DNA of 64,000 bases. Source: Tetrahymena thermophila SB210 (Eukaryota > Ciliophora > Oligohymenophorea > Hymenostomatida > Tetrahymenidae). The position numbers and the translations under genes were made by a program. The notes under the pieces are model-generated. The model saw only the letters and a program-made list of their open reading frames with translations. It made no database searches and was not told where the DNA came from. Each line of letters opens with the position of its first letter. The stretch's first letter is position 1. The stretch lies in assembly GCF_000189635.1 (NCBI RefSeq), contig NW_002476405.1, positions 124,001 to 188,000 on the forward strand, read 5' to 3'. This document shows, one piece after another, positions 12,301-24,150 of the stretch.

Positions 12301-13386
12301 ATTACTTAAAATAATCTCATTTTTTAAATAATTTGAAAATTTTTATTATCTTTTAATATTCAAGTTTTTATCATAAAATAAGCCATAAAATGAGACTTAA
12401 AAACAAGCAAAATCTTTTAAATATCATATTATAAATCTAGATCAACTTTCATAGTATAGTAATATTAAGAATTATTGATATTTAGATATGTTATTTTGGA
12501 TGATGATCTAATTAATATTTAGAGTTATCCCATAATTACACATACACAAAATAATCATATGTAAATTATTGGTTGTTAATAATTTCATTTTTTTATTAAG
12601 TAAAAAGATAATTAAATAACAAAATAGAGTAAAATGCCTTTTTAATTCTTTTAGCGATCACTCTTATTATAAAATAAAATGACTTCTTAAACTATGTTAT
12701 TAGTTCCTTCAAATGGGCATTCTGAAAATATTATTATTAAGTATTATACCAGAGTTTATTATTATAATTTGGTAGATAATAATATAATAAAGAATTTTCT
12801 AATAAGATAAAGTGATAAGAATTATAAAAACAAAAATAACGCCTAATTGAAGACAATAAAGTCACAAGAAAATACTAACTTAAAACATATGTTCTCGTCA
12901 TAAGCATTTTTGAACCAAAAAAGTAACTTTATTTTTATTATTTATTAACTTAAATTTTATAATTTCTAAAAATTTTAAAATATAGAATAGCTTATTAGTA
13001 AATAAGAAGGTTAGTTATTACAAAAACTAATTAATTTTATTATTTACATTGAAGAATAAATCAAAAGAAAAGTAATGCAAAGACTTTTAACTAGAAATCA
13101 ACTAATTGTTCAAAATAATAAATAAGTTTAAAAATAGAAAAAATACAGTGAAAAAATTTTTTAAAAAAATTTTTAAGAAGCAGATAATGAAATTGATAAA
13201 GATGAAAAAGTAAGCTCTGATATGGGTTGATTGTTATTAGATATAATTAAGGTATTTAAGAAAAGAATATCAATAAAAATAAAGTTAGATTTAAATGAAA
13301 TAAATAAAAAATATTCTGTTTTAAGCAATAAAGTGTAAAAGAGAAATTTAAAAATGGTAAGTAAAATTTAAGTTAAATTCCCTTTC

Positions 13387-13470
13387 GAAATCAAATCAGC
13401 ATAATTACATACATTTATACATAAATATATTAAGTACAGATATACATATTTTGCCAACAATTTCAAAAGA
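13387..13470 (-). promoter_or_regulatory. Conserved 3' element downstream of gene 3
   Basis: A diverged copy of the family 3' block: AATCAAATCAGCATAATTAC at one end and TTTGCCAACAATTTCAAAAG at the other, about 41 bases past the stop. The two end boxes are kept while the spacer has changed, which supports the boxes as the functional parts. Confidence 0.5.
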
Positions 13471-13510
13471 TTTTTATTTATGTTTGAATTTTTAAAAAAA
13501 TCTTTCACTT

Positions 13511-14203
13511 TCACAAAAGCAAAGAAGCAATAATTAAACTGGAAAAGGCTATAGCTGATGATGAAGATGATGAGGAAGGAGCGGTTGCAGTACATGATGT
13601 TCTGTCAGCGCTAGCATATATATTACTAGAATTTGTACCACTTGCATTACAAACTTTGCAATCTGAATCAGTCCAGCCAGTTTTTCTAGTGCAACTTGCA
13701 GAGGGATTTACACAAGCAGTACCATAAGAATTAGCGTATGTGTTAGTTTTACCGCATGAAGCACAGAATTAATCTGTTAAACTAGAAGTAGGCATAGGAG
13801 CAGCAAGGCATGATGCAATTTGGCAATTTGTGGTATCTACTGATTTCCATTTGAAAGCTGGTGTGGGTGGATTACCACAGCTACAACTACCACTTTAATA
13901 ACATGCAACATTTGCTCCTGCAGTAGGAGTATTGATACATCCATCTTAGGTTGATTTAGCGTAAACATTAGTAGTTTAACAAGAGGCACACAAAGTATCA
14001 AAGATCCCTGATAATGAGGCTGATAATGCAGTACAATCTGCTATTTTTGAACCAGAAGTTGTTCCTGCTGTCCATGAACTTCCTCCAGCTGGACCGCAAG
14101 ATGTCACATCATTTGTATTACCGTTACATACTACATCTTAACCGGGTGTGCCAGCCAATACCAAAGCTACTGAAAGAGAAATTACAAGTAATTGTTTAAT
14201 CAT
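13511..14203 (-). CDS. Immobilization-antigen-like GPI-anchored surface protein, short form (gene 3)
   Basis: ATG at 14203 to TGA at 13511-13513; 230 residues with no internal TGA when every codon is read. A second TGA follows two codons later. It starts MIKQLLVISLSVALVLAGTP (signal peptide). It keeps the cysteine order of genes 1 and 2, with FDTLCASC, CLAAPMPTSSLTDQFCASCG and WTDSDCKVCNASG. It then has a six-Ser run and a hydrophobic end (AIAFSSLIIASLLL). Both TAA and CAA are used for Gln. It is more diverged than genes 1 and 2 and has no surrounding block duplicate in the window. Role inferred as a surface coat antigen. Confidence 0.88.
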
Positions 14204-15094
14204 TTGTTTTTTGTAGATTTTAATTTTTAATTATTTTTTTATTTAATTTAATTTAGTATTTTTGAGTTACTTATACTCCTATTTAAAGAAAAAAAGATAA
14301 AAGAAGTGCTGTTAATTTACTATTAAGAGAATATATAAATCTAATATGATAAAATCTAAAAGATCTGATATATTAATAGATGCTATTATCATATGTAAAA
14401 TTGTGTAAATGACGACTTAACAATTAAAAAAAGAAATTTCCAATAAATAAATCATTATATTTATTATTTAAATTAATTTACCATCCAAAGAATAAATTAA
14501 TTAAATATAGATCAACTCTAAAAAAAGCTTATATTTAGATTAGGAGGTGTTATTTATTTTGTTAAGTAAAATTGCCAAAATGGCAAAATATTAATTAATT
14601 TCAAATTTTGTATTCAAAAATGGATAAAATTTTTTTGACAAATACTAGCTAAGTTTTTAATAAAAAAATGAAGTCTACATGTTTTTCATATTTTATTTGA
14701 ACTTACGATATTACATTTTAAAAATAATTATTTTACTTATTCGTGCGTGTAATTCTGATACATTATTAAAAAGTGTGAAATTTAAGAAGATCAAAATTGG
14801 AGAAAATATTAAATAATATTGATTTTTAGATTATTAAAATGTTTTATAAACAAGATAAATTACATTTTAAGTGAATGATAAACACATTTTAATATGAAAA
14901 TCTATTAATGTTAAAGGATAAATAGTTTAGGTCATACAAATAATTTAAATAAACATATAACAAATAATACGCATATATTTTTTGCTTGATCTTATGAGTG
15001 AGTCACTCTTTTAAAAAATATATTAAGGATTTTATTGGGTTTTAATTTGCAATATGATGCTTGAATTTGCCTGAAAATTAATTCTTAATAAATA

Positions 15095-16508
15095 TTAAAG
15101 CATTTTTATACTTGTTAAATTTATTACAGAATCTTTTGATAATTTGTAGGAGACAATTTTTTTTAAACCAGAGATTTTTTAATTATGGTGACTTGATTTA
15201 TGGTTACAATTATTAGAAAAAAATAGAAAAAAAATAATTTTAAAAAGTCATATTAAGGAATAGTTAAATTTTTATATAAAAGCTCTCTAAATTATTAAAA
15301 TTATTTACTAAACACTTAATATATGTAATTTTTAAAATATTTTATTAGTATAACTAAAGATAATTTCATAATTCAAGCTTTTAACTCAATAAGAATATTT
15401 TTATTATCATAAAAAGAAATTTCTTAATTTTAATTCGTTATAAACAAGCTTAAAGTGATTTTTTAACATATTTAATAAGCAAAAATCATTCAAATTTTAA
15501 CAAAGATATTTATTAAGATATTAAATATTTATTGAATTATTAATACGTGTCAACATTTCATTTAAATTTGTTAAAGCATTTTTATACTTGTTAAATTTAC
15601 TACAGAATCTTTTGATAATTTGTGGAGACCATTTTTTTTAAACCAGAGATTTTTTATTTTGGTGATTTTATTTATTGTTACAATTATTAGAAAAAAATAA
15701 TTTTAAAAAGTTATTTTAAGGAATAGTTAAAAATTTATTTAAAAGGTTTCTAAATTATTAAAATTATTTGTTAAACATTTAATTTATGTAATTTTTAAAA
15801 TATTTTATTAGTATAACTAAAGATAATTTCATAATTCAAGCTTTTAACTCAATAAGGATATTTTTATTATCATAAAAAGAAATTTCTTAATTTTAATTCG
15901 TTATAAACAAGCTTAAAGTGATTTTTTAACATATTTAATAATCAAAAATAATTCAAATTTTAACAAAGATATTTATTAAGGATATTAAATATTTATTGAA
16001 TTATTAATACGTGTCAACATTTAATTTAAATTTGTTAAAGCATTTTTAAACTTGTTAAATTTATTACAGAATCTTTTGATAATTTGTAGAGATAATTTTT
16101 TTTAAACCAGAGATTTTTTAATTTTGGTGATTTGATTTATGGTTACAATTATTAGAAAAATATAGAAAAAAATAATTTAAAAAATTCATTTTAAGGAACA
16201 GTTAAAAATTTATATAAAAGCTCTCTAAATTATTAAAATTATTTGTTAAACATTTAATTTATGTAATTTTTAAAATATTTTTTTAGTATAACTAAAGATA
16301 ATTTCATAATTCAAGCTTTTAACTCAATAAGGATATTTTTATTATCATAAAAAGAAATTTCTTAATTTTAATTCGTTATAAACAAGCTTAAAGTGATTTT
16401 TTAACATATTTAATATGCAAAAAACATTCAAATTTTAACAAAGATATTTATTAAGGATATTAAATATTTATTGAATAATTAATACGTGTCAACATTTAAT
16501 TTAAATTT
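15095..16508 (+). repeat. Tandem array, three units of about 465-476 bp
   Basis: Units start at about 15095, 15571 and 16035 with TTAAAGCATTTTTA and end with a shared AATACGTGTCAACATTT tract. Each carries TTTGTRGAGA-type sequence near its start (about 15146, 15622, 16085), which resembles a diverged form of the GTAGACT motif found elsewhere in the window, followed by TTTAAACCAGAGATTTTTTA. The units are highly similar, so the expansion looks recent. Confidence 0.88.
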
Positions 16509-19318
16509 ATTATTTAATTATATCTATTTTGATTCTGTAAAATAATTCAATTAAAATATTACAATAATTTCAAATAATTAAGCTAAAATTTCATAGCGTA
16601 TATCTCAATAATGAGTAATCAATTTATCTATTTTTTGTAAAATAAAAAATTAATTTACTTGATTTCAAATTTCTTCTAATTAATATAAATTAGCATGCCT
16701 CTATTTTTTATCTATTAGAACGAATGGCTTTTTATTAAGATATATTCAAATTTTATTCACCCAATAGAATATTAAATTAAAAAATAATTAGTGCATTTAC
16801 TCTACTTTTTACTATATAACAACATTCTCGATATATTTCATAATTTACTAAAAGTATTCATTTATTTTCTTGTATCTTTTATATTCCGTTTTTAAGCTTT
16901 GAAGGAATTGTTCTTTTAATATTTTTCCATTATCTCCATAAACTTACTTATTTTTTTAAATATATAAAATGAATAAGATATTTAACTTTCGATTAAACCA
17001 ACTCCAATTAATATGTAGATTAATATTGTTTAAAATGATAAAAAAAATATTTTTAAATGAGTTTAAACCAAATATTAACTTCTGAAATAAACACTTTTTA
17101 AGAAGAATTAATAATTTTTTATATATTGTAGAATATCTTGAATTCACAAAAATAAAAGTCATAATTTTTCTTATTTTTCAAAAAATGAAATGCTTCTTGG
17201 TCAGAATATTTAATAATAAAATTTAAATTCAGTAACTCACAAATTTTACAACTTAAAATATATCCTACAATATAACTATCTAATTATTTTTATTTTATTT
17301 TATTTTTTACTATTTTATTTGAATGTACCGGATAGTTACATAATGTATTTATTATTATAAAAATTTAACCTACATATCTTAAATATTTTAAAAACATAAA
17401 AATTAAAACTAATTTATCAACGATCATTTACATTTGATGGTCATGAAGACTGACTTTGTATCTTACAGATTTTATTAATAAATTAAAGTTTAAAATTGAT
17501 TCAATTAATTACACGTGTGTTTTATTTAATTAAAAAAGTGTTAAAAAACCCATGTATTTATTTTCACATTATTTATTAAGGCTTTATTTCGATTAGGGAT
17601 TATTAAGAAATTAGATTGATCTATTGATTAAAAATTTCATTTAATGAGACTCAGCTATTAAAAGTAGACTTCCTTGCTTTCAAAAAAAGAAAAAAATACC
17701 CATTCTATAATAATCTTTTATTCTTAAAGTTTAATTATAATTATTTTATTTTAAAAGTAAATTTAAATAAATTGAAAATTATTTGATGCTAGTTAGGAAT
17801 GAATAATTTAGATTTATAATATAATTTATTTACATTTTTATTTATTTGAATTCTTGTTTTCTAGAAAATTAGAACTACATAAATTGATTATAAATTGACA
17901 TAGAATGTTACTCTTTATTTTTTCCAATTTTAATTTACATCATATCTAATCAAAATCATTATTAATTTTTTTTTTCTTATTCTATACATTTATGTGTACT
18001 TATTTATAAAATGTGGATTATAGTTATCATTTATAATAAAAGAAATAGGTAGACATAATTGTGGAAATCGAAGCAGATAACGCAATAAAAAAAATTTATT
18101 TAACTTACAAAGTAGTTTGCTTTTAAAATAGTTTTTCATAATAATTAATATTTAGTTAGAGCTCTCCTGTTATAAATTAATTTAAGATGAGTGGATTCTG
18201 CTTATTGTATCTTACAAGCAAAATTTTTAGTTTTTTTATACAATTACTGGTGCAGTAAGCACAAAAACTATTTTTTTTCTTCTTTTTCATTTTTTTATTG
18301 AAATAAAATAAATCTTCATTAATACTCACTCTCTTTTATTGGAATCTTAAAATAATTTCATAAAAGTTATTTATGAAAAATTACTTTAAATGACATAAAT
18401 TAATGTTGCATATTCTATTAACTCAATTTTTGTTTAGGAAACATTTTTTTAATTTAATTATATATTCATACATTTTCTTAAAGTAAATATTTTATTTTAA
18501 ATTTTCAATAATGCAAAAATAAACAAATAAATTTTTAGTAAATTAATAAAAAACTAAATAAATAAATAAATTAATAAATAAATAAATAAGTACTTATAGT
18601 TTCCAAGAAGTATTTACAATATATAATAAACAACAAATCATAAATTGAAAATAAAATATTTACTTAATTAAATACTTATATTAATCTCCTCTTACTTCTA
18701 TGTGTAGACTTATTCTTTCAATATACTTTTTTAAAGTCTTTTTATTTTTATTTTTTGGAATTTAATTTAGTTTTCTGTTATTATTTTTATGATTATTTTG
18801 GGTGAATTCATCAGGTAACCATTATTTTACTTAATTAAATAGCTAAAAATCACAAGCATCTAAAGATCTTTCATCTTAAATCTGTTGAACAAGAGGTTTT
18901 AGGTAATTAATTATTAATATGATTCTTGTTATATATGCTACTTCCTTATTCTAACTCATCTACTTTTAAAATCAAAATGCTCATAAAATATATAGTTATC
19001 ATCAATTTTTATTCAAATTGATTCCTTTTAGTAATAATTTTATGTTTTTCTCCTTGCACCACCTAAAATATATTCTAGTTTTTCATTCTCGTTTTATATA
19101 GGCTAAACTAAAAGTGATAATATATTTTTTAAATTAATATAGAATTGAAAGAGTAGTATCATAAAAAAATAAATTTAATTAAAGTAGTATTATTCAATAT
19201 ACAAAAATTTTTATTTTAAAATTGAATATATTTAATAACATAGAATTAAAAATATACATTATATATCATATTGTTTCAAATATTTATTAAATCACCTTTT
19301 TATTAAATTACCTTATAA

Positions 19319-19396
19319 ATGTTTTCTGGTAGTGGCTTACAATACCAGACAGGTGACTCCATCCGAGGCCGAGTTTAAAATAATATTGCCATTTGA
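19319..19396 (+). other. Compositionally odd patch, possible exon fragment
   Basis: ATG at 19319 opens a 25-codon frame to TGA at 19394 (one internal TAA read as Gln). Its first 19 codons use GGC, CAG, GAC, TCC and CGA, unlike the AT-rich surroundings, and encode MFSGSGLQYQTGDSIRGRV. The same stretch has an inverted repeat CTGGTA (19326-19331) / TACCAG (19343-19348). I do not recognise it. It may be a relic exon, an inserted fragment or a small structured RNA. Confidence 0.3.
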
Positions 19397-19615
19397 GGTA
19401 TTTATTATTACATTTCAACTGTAATAAATTTTTAAAAATTTATCAGGTTAAATTTTTTCAAATTAATACAGACATTATTTATCTGCCTCTACATAAATTA
19501 AAGATTTAGATGATATTCATTATTAAATTGATTATTTGGCTTTTTATTAATTTAGTACTTTTAACTTTGAATTTTTATAAATAAAATAGAATAAAGGAAT
19601 AAAAACAATAATTTA

Positions 19616-19720
19616 AAATCAAATTAGCATACATACATACATACATACATACATACATACATACATACATACATACATACATAAAACAATTAATTAAATA
19701 TATAGGCTAACAATCTGAAT
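19616..19720 (-). promoter_or_regulatory. 3' element downstream of gene 4, expanded by a microsatellite
   Basis: It keeps the first box (AATCAAATTAGCATACATA) and a weakened second box (GGCTAACAATCTGAATAG), separated by the long CATA run. It ends about 46 bases past the stop. The damage fits relaxed constraint on a decaying gene. Confidence 0.45.
19628..19683 (+). repeat. CATA microsatellite (about 14 units)
   Basis: A pure tetranucleotide run lies inside the 3' element of gene 4, where the other genes have only two to four CATA units. It is an expansion within the spacer of the conserved element. Confidence 0.95.
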
Positions 19721-19765
19721 AGTTTATTTTTATTATATACTTTTTCTAAAATAGCTATTTTCTTT

Positions 19766-20833
19766 TCAAATAAGTAAAGAAGCAACTATTAAACCTGAAA
19801 AAACAATAACTGAAGATGATTATTTAATAGGTTTAGTAGAAATGCATGACTTTGAATCTGCAGCGGCATATTGATTTGCAGAATTAGCACCACTAACATT
19901 ACATATTTATACAATTTGAGTCAGCCCAACCAGAATTTATAGTGCAACTTTTGTTGAATTTACACAAGCGTTTCCATAAGCATTTGAAAATTTGTTAGTA
20001 AAATTACATGAACCACAGAAGTAATCATTCAAACCACTTGCAAGCACAGAAGCAGCTAAGCAAGATTTAACATAACGATTTTAAGCATCAGCTTATGATG
20101 GAATGAATGCGAAATTAGTGAAACTACCACAGTTAGTACAAAAGCCAGAATTTTGACATGGGACAGACATTATTATCTTAAAGACTTATAGTGGATTAAT
20201 AGGTTGATGAATCTGCTTTAGCATATAATAGTGTTGGAGTGGCAGTGCCTGTATTACAAATATTACAATATGGAAATGTCGAACCAGAGGTACTTGAGCT
20301 CTATCTAGCATGTAGTTGAACTTGCAACACAAGATGTATTATTAGAATTAGCATAAGTTCCTTTAGCACCACCACATTACATAATTTGCAAAAATTATCA
20401 ACTAAATTACTAGCAGGAAAGATGCAGCTAAGCATGATATGATAATGCAATTATTTGTATCACCATTTGGTACAGACCATACAAAAGCTGGTGAAATTGT
20501 ACAGCAGGTAGTACATGTACAAGATTTCTAACATAGAACAACTGCTCCTGGAATAGCCGGAGTAGTCTAACAACCATTTTTTGCACTATTAGCATAGATT
20601 TTAGAACTAACAGGACAAGATGAATATATAGTGTCATAAACATTGGTTAAGCTACCATCAATGTCATTGCATTCAGATATTTTTGATCTGCCATTTCCAG
20701 TTCCTGCAGTCCAAGTGCTACCACCAGATAAACCACATGAAGATTAATCATTAGTATTACACTAAACATCTGAACCTACAGCAGCAAATATGATTGTAAC
20801 TGCGAGTGAAAGAGTAATTAATTATTTAATCAT
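19766..20833 (-). pseudogene. Degraded immobilization-antigen-like gene (gene 4)
   Basis: The start (MIKQLITLSLAVTIIFAAVG, 20833) and the TGA (19766-19768) are in the same frame, and that frame of 355 codons contains no TGA. Compared with genes 5-7, however, it carries at least four single-base indels. From about 20410 down to about 20190 the family sequence lies in another frame, so the cysteine modules there are scrambled. A second short shift covers about 19898-19950. In-register parts still show YVKSCLAAS and LNDYFCGSC, and a normal GPI-type tail. It is either a pseudogene kept open because TGA is rare and TAA/TAG are sense, or an assembly with several base errors. One internal unit resembles the long repeats of gene 6. 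The six other family genes show no such shifts. Confidence 0.65.
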
Positions 20834-21155
20834 TTTCTTTTTAAGATTTAAGTTTTTAATGTTTTATTGTTTTCTTGTTAATTAATTATATTTATCTAAC
20901 TTTTTCTTCAGTATTTAAAAAAAAATTCAAGTAAAATTTATCAAATAAAAGAATTGATTGAATTGGTTTACAATTAAATTAGTAGAAATTAAAAGCAATG
21001 GGTATCTATTAACTTGATTTTAATGTTTGTGTAATCCCTTTAAGAAAAATTAAAAATTTTTCAGATTAATAAATAAATAAATTAGTAAAAATTATTTCTC
21101 AGTTTAAGGGGCAAGATTCTAAAAAAGTTATATGAATGTCAAAAGTTAGTTGCTT
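20834..21155 (-). promoter_or_regulatory. Upstream region of gene 4 with family-conserved boxes
   Basis: On the plus strand, moving away from the ATG, it has a TTAATTAATTATATTTATCT tract, a box ending CAGTATTTAAA (near 20915), a box containing AATTAAATTAGTAGAAATTA (near 20970-21035) and a TTTAAGGGGCAAGATTCTAA block (about 21103-21122). The same order occurs upstream of genes 5 and 6 and, without the last block, gene 7. It is probably promoter plus 5' leader. Confidence 0.5.
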
Positions 21156-21913
21156 CTTGAAATTTTAAATTCAAGTAAAATTATAAGGATAATAAGAGGA
21201 CGATTAATTGGTATTTATTAGTTTTCTAAAAAAATTTTCAAATAAAAAAGTGTTTTTTTAAGATTAAAAATTTTTTTAATTCAAAAATGAATGAGACCTG
21301 ATTTAAACTCACTGTCTACTTTATATATGAAATTTGGTTTTCTGTTCTTCGAGATTAGGCAAAAATTACAATATAATTTAGGATTTTTGTTTGATATTGG
21401 CAATTCAGTAGGTGAACCTTTTTGAGGGGTTATAGTATTATATAATTAATAATTAAGGTTTCTTTCAACATAACTTAATAATTCAAATTTATTTGTTTAT
21501 TAAACCTTTTTAATAAGATTAAATGTAGAAAATATTGTTAAGTTAATCTCAACTTATCAAAGTATTATCAACTTTTAAACAAACACATGTTTTTTATTTC
21601 AATTTTTTAGAATAAATTTTACAAACTATAATAACTTAATATTAAATTTTTTTTGAAAAAAAATATAAAGTTTTGATTAATTTTGAAGTATTATATATTT
21701 ATTATAATTCAATCTGAATCTATTTTAATATATTTATCAGATCATTTGATCTTAAATTAAGCTATATATTATTTTCCTGTTTCTAAATAAACTAAAGATT
21801 TTGATAATATTGATTATTAAACTTAGTATTTAGCTTTTTTTATTCATATATTACTTTTGGCTATAAACTTATATTAATATAATAGAATAAAGGTTTAAAA
21901 AGAATAACTTTTA

Positions 21914-21972
21914 AAATCAAATCAGCATACATACATAAAATAATTAAATATATAGGCCAACAATCTCAAAAG
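21914..21972 (-). promoter_or_regulatory. Conserved 3' element downstream of gene 5
   Basis: A compact copy: AATCAAATCAGCATACATA, a short AT spacer, then GGCCAACAATCTCAAAAG, ending about 44 bases past the stop. Confidence 0.55.
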
Positions 21973-22015
21973 TCTATTTTCTTAATATAATTTTTCTAAA
22001 ATAGCTATTTTCTTT

Positions 22016-22729
22016 TCAAATAAGTAAAGAAGCAACTATTAAACATGAAAAAACAATAACAGAAGATGAAGATGATGAACTAGGTTTAGTAGAAACGCAT
22101 GATTTTGAATCTGCAGCAGCATATTGATTTGCAGAATTAGCACCACCAGCATTACATTTTTGACAATCTGAGTCAGTCCAAGCAGCACTTCTTGTGTTCT
22201 AGCATGTAGCTGTACTTGCAACACAAGATGTACCATAAGAATTAGCATAAGTTCCTGAAGCACCACCACATGATTTGCAAAAATTATCAATTAAATTGCT
22301 AGTTGGGAAAGGTGCAGCTAAACATGAGGTGATTATGCAATTAGTTGTATCACCGCTGGGTATAGACCATGCAAAAGCTGGTGAAATTGAACCACATGTA
22401 GTACAAGCACCAGATGCCTAACATGGAACAACTGCTCCTGGAGTAGCAACAGTAGTTTGACAACCATTTTTAGCACTATTAGCATAGTTTTTAGAATCAG
22501 TAACGCAAGATGTACATAGAGTGTCATAAACATTAGATAAGCTAGAACCAATGCTACCACAATCAGCGATTTTTGATTTGCCAGGATTAGTTCCTTGTGC
22601 CCAAGTGCTACCACCAGATGAACCACATGAAGTTTAATCATTAGTATTACACTAAACATCTGCACCTGGAGTAGCAGTAGCAAGTATGACTGTTACTGCG
22701 AGTGAAAGTATAATTAATTTTTTAATCAT
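22016..22729 (-). CDS. Immobilization-antigen-like GPI-anchored surface protein (gene 5)
   Basis: ATG at 22729 to TGA at 22016-22018; 237 residues, all codons read with no internal TGA. Several Gln codons are TAG and one is TAA, with others CAA. It begins MIKKLIILSLAVTVILATAT (signal peptide). Then come CNTNDQTSCGSSGGSTW, YDTLCTSC, CLAAPFPTSNLIDNFCKSCG and a WTDSDCQKCNAGG module. It ends in KPSSSSSS plus a hydrophobic stretch ending LIVASLLI, a GPI-attachment signal. It is the intact partner of the degraded gene 4 and the minimal member of the gene 4-7 subfamily, with a single terminal cysteine module and no internal repeat expansion. Inferred surface antigen. Confidence 0.9.
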
Positions 22730-23050
22730 TTTCTTTTTTAAGAGTTAAGTTTTTAATGTTTTATAGTTTTCTAAATTAATTAATTATATTTATCTGATTT
22801 TTTCTACAGTATTTAAAAAAAATCAACTGAAATTTATGAAATAAAAGAATTGATTGAATTGGTTTACAATTAAACTAGCAGAAATTAAAAACACTAGGTA
22901 TTTATTAACCTGATTTTCATATCTGTGTACCTTTAAGTAAAAGTTAAAATTTATCAGATCAAAAAATAAATAAGTTAATAAAAATTATTTCTTAGATTAA
23001 GGGGCGAGGCTCTAAAAAAGTTTTATGAAGTTCAAAAGTTTTTTAGTTGC
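22730..23050 (-). promoter_or_regulatory. Upstream region of gene 5 with family-conserved boxes
   Basis: Box near 22784-22824 (TATTTATCTGATTTTTTCTA then CAGTATTTAAA), box near 22866-22932 (TAGCAGAAATTAAAAAC ... TATTTATTAACCTGATTTT), and TTAAGGGGCGAGGCTCTAA near 22998-23016. Order and spacing match genes 4 and 6. Confidence 0.5.
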
Positions 23051-23440
23051 TTTAGGTGGCACTTTGGAATTATAGAATGAGTTTTTATTTCATTTTGAAC
23101 CCTGGCAATAATTTATTAAATCTGTCTATGGTTGAATAGATTAATTATAAACCTGAAATTAACCTCAATCTATTTTAAATTAAAAGCAATCGATAATTTT
23201 TTTTTGAAGACCTTTTTAACTCTTGTTCAAGGGCAAATGTAAAATAAATAAGGCATTTAGAACTGAAACATACTTCAATACAGATTTTTCAATTTTATTA
23301 TAAAGTTATTATTAAATTTAAAATAGGTTAGAAAATGTTAAATTATAAACTTATAATCAAAAAATAAGCTAAACATAATTACTATATACACTATCATCTG
23401 TTTCTAAATCCAAATTATTCAACTTTAAAAATGGAAATAC

Positions 23441-24150
23441 ATATATTTAATTTACAAGTTTTTCGTAGAAGAAGTATGAAAGAGGGAAAGAATATGTATT
23501 TTTCTAATTTGTAGACTTTTAATCAATTTTTCCAAATTAAAAAATAGCTTACTTAAATTATAAAGATTATATTGCTTAGTATTAAATGTAAATGATTTGA
23601 TTATTTTATTAAATTTAATTAAGAATTTATTGTCTTAAGCTTCTGATAAAATTTTCTTTGGATTATTTTTTTAAAAATTCAAAATATATTTTATAAGTAG
23701 GCTTATATTTTTTAGTAGAAAATATTTTATTGACTTATCCTAAAACAAACATAGATGAAATTTAATTCGCTAAATTAAAAATGAAAGAATTTTAAATATA
23801 TTTAATTTATAAGCTTATTGTAGAAGAAGTATAAAAGAAGGAAAGAATATCTATTTTTCTAATTTGTAGACTATTAATCGATTTTTCTTTTTAATTAACC
23901 ACCTTAAATTAAAAAATAGCTTACTTAGATTATAAAGGTTATATTTCTAAGTATTAAATGTGAATGATTTGATTATTTTATTAAATTTAATTAATTATTT
24001 ATTGTATTTAGCTTCTAATAGAATTTTCTTTAAAACATTTTTTTTAAAATTCAAAATAGATTTTTTAAGTCGGATTATATTTATTTGAAGAAAATATTTT
24101 ATTGAGTATACCAAAGCAAATATAGATGAAATTCAATTCATTAAGTTAAA
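23441..24150 (+). repeat. Tandem repeat, two units of 355 bp
   Basis: Units start at 23441 and 23796 with ATATATTTAATTTA. Both contain GTAGAAGAAGTAT, GGAAAGAATAT and a TTTGTAGACT motif (near 23510 and 23865), followed by AAAAAATAGCTTACTTA. Confidence 0.88.

Larger units (their letters stand above)
8354..13510. other. Gene-free AT-rich interval between genes 2 and 3
   Basis: It holds the gene 2 upstream region, the rest of block B to about 10640, and then about 2.8 kb of unstructured AT-rich sequence. I see no supported gene or RNA gene. Confidence 0.65.
14204..19765. other. Gene-free AT-rich interval between genes 3 and 4
   Basis: It contains the gene 3 upstream region, a small perfect hairpin TTGCCA-AAA-TGGCAA at 14572-14586, a three-copy tandem array (15095-16508), long AT-rich sequence, a GC-richer patch at 19319-19375 and a CATA microsatellite just before the gene 4 3' element. 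No supported gene is seen. Confidence 0.65.
19400..21160. repeat. Duplicated block around gene 4 (pairs with about 21690-23050)
   Basis: Both blocks hold, in order, a shared downstream tract, the 3' element, an antigen gene, the upstream boxes and a GGGGC-containing block. They lie head-to-tail about 2.25 kb apart, indicating tandem duplication. Confidence 0.8.
21690..23050. repeat. Duplicated block around gene 5 (pairs with 19400-21160)
   Basis: The partner of the gene 4 block, with intact coding sequence and a normal-length 3' element. Confidence 0.8.
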
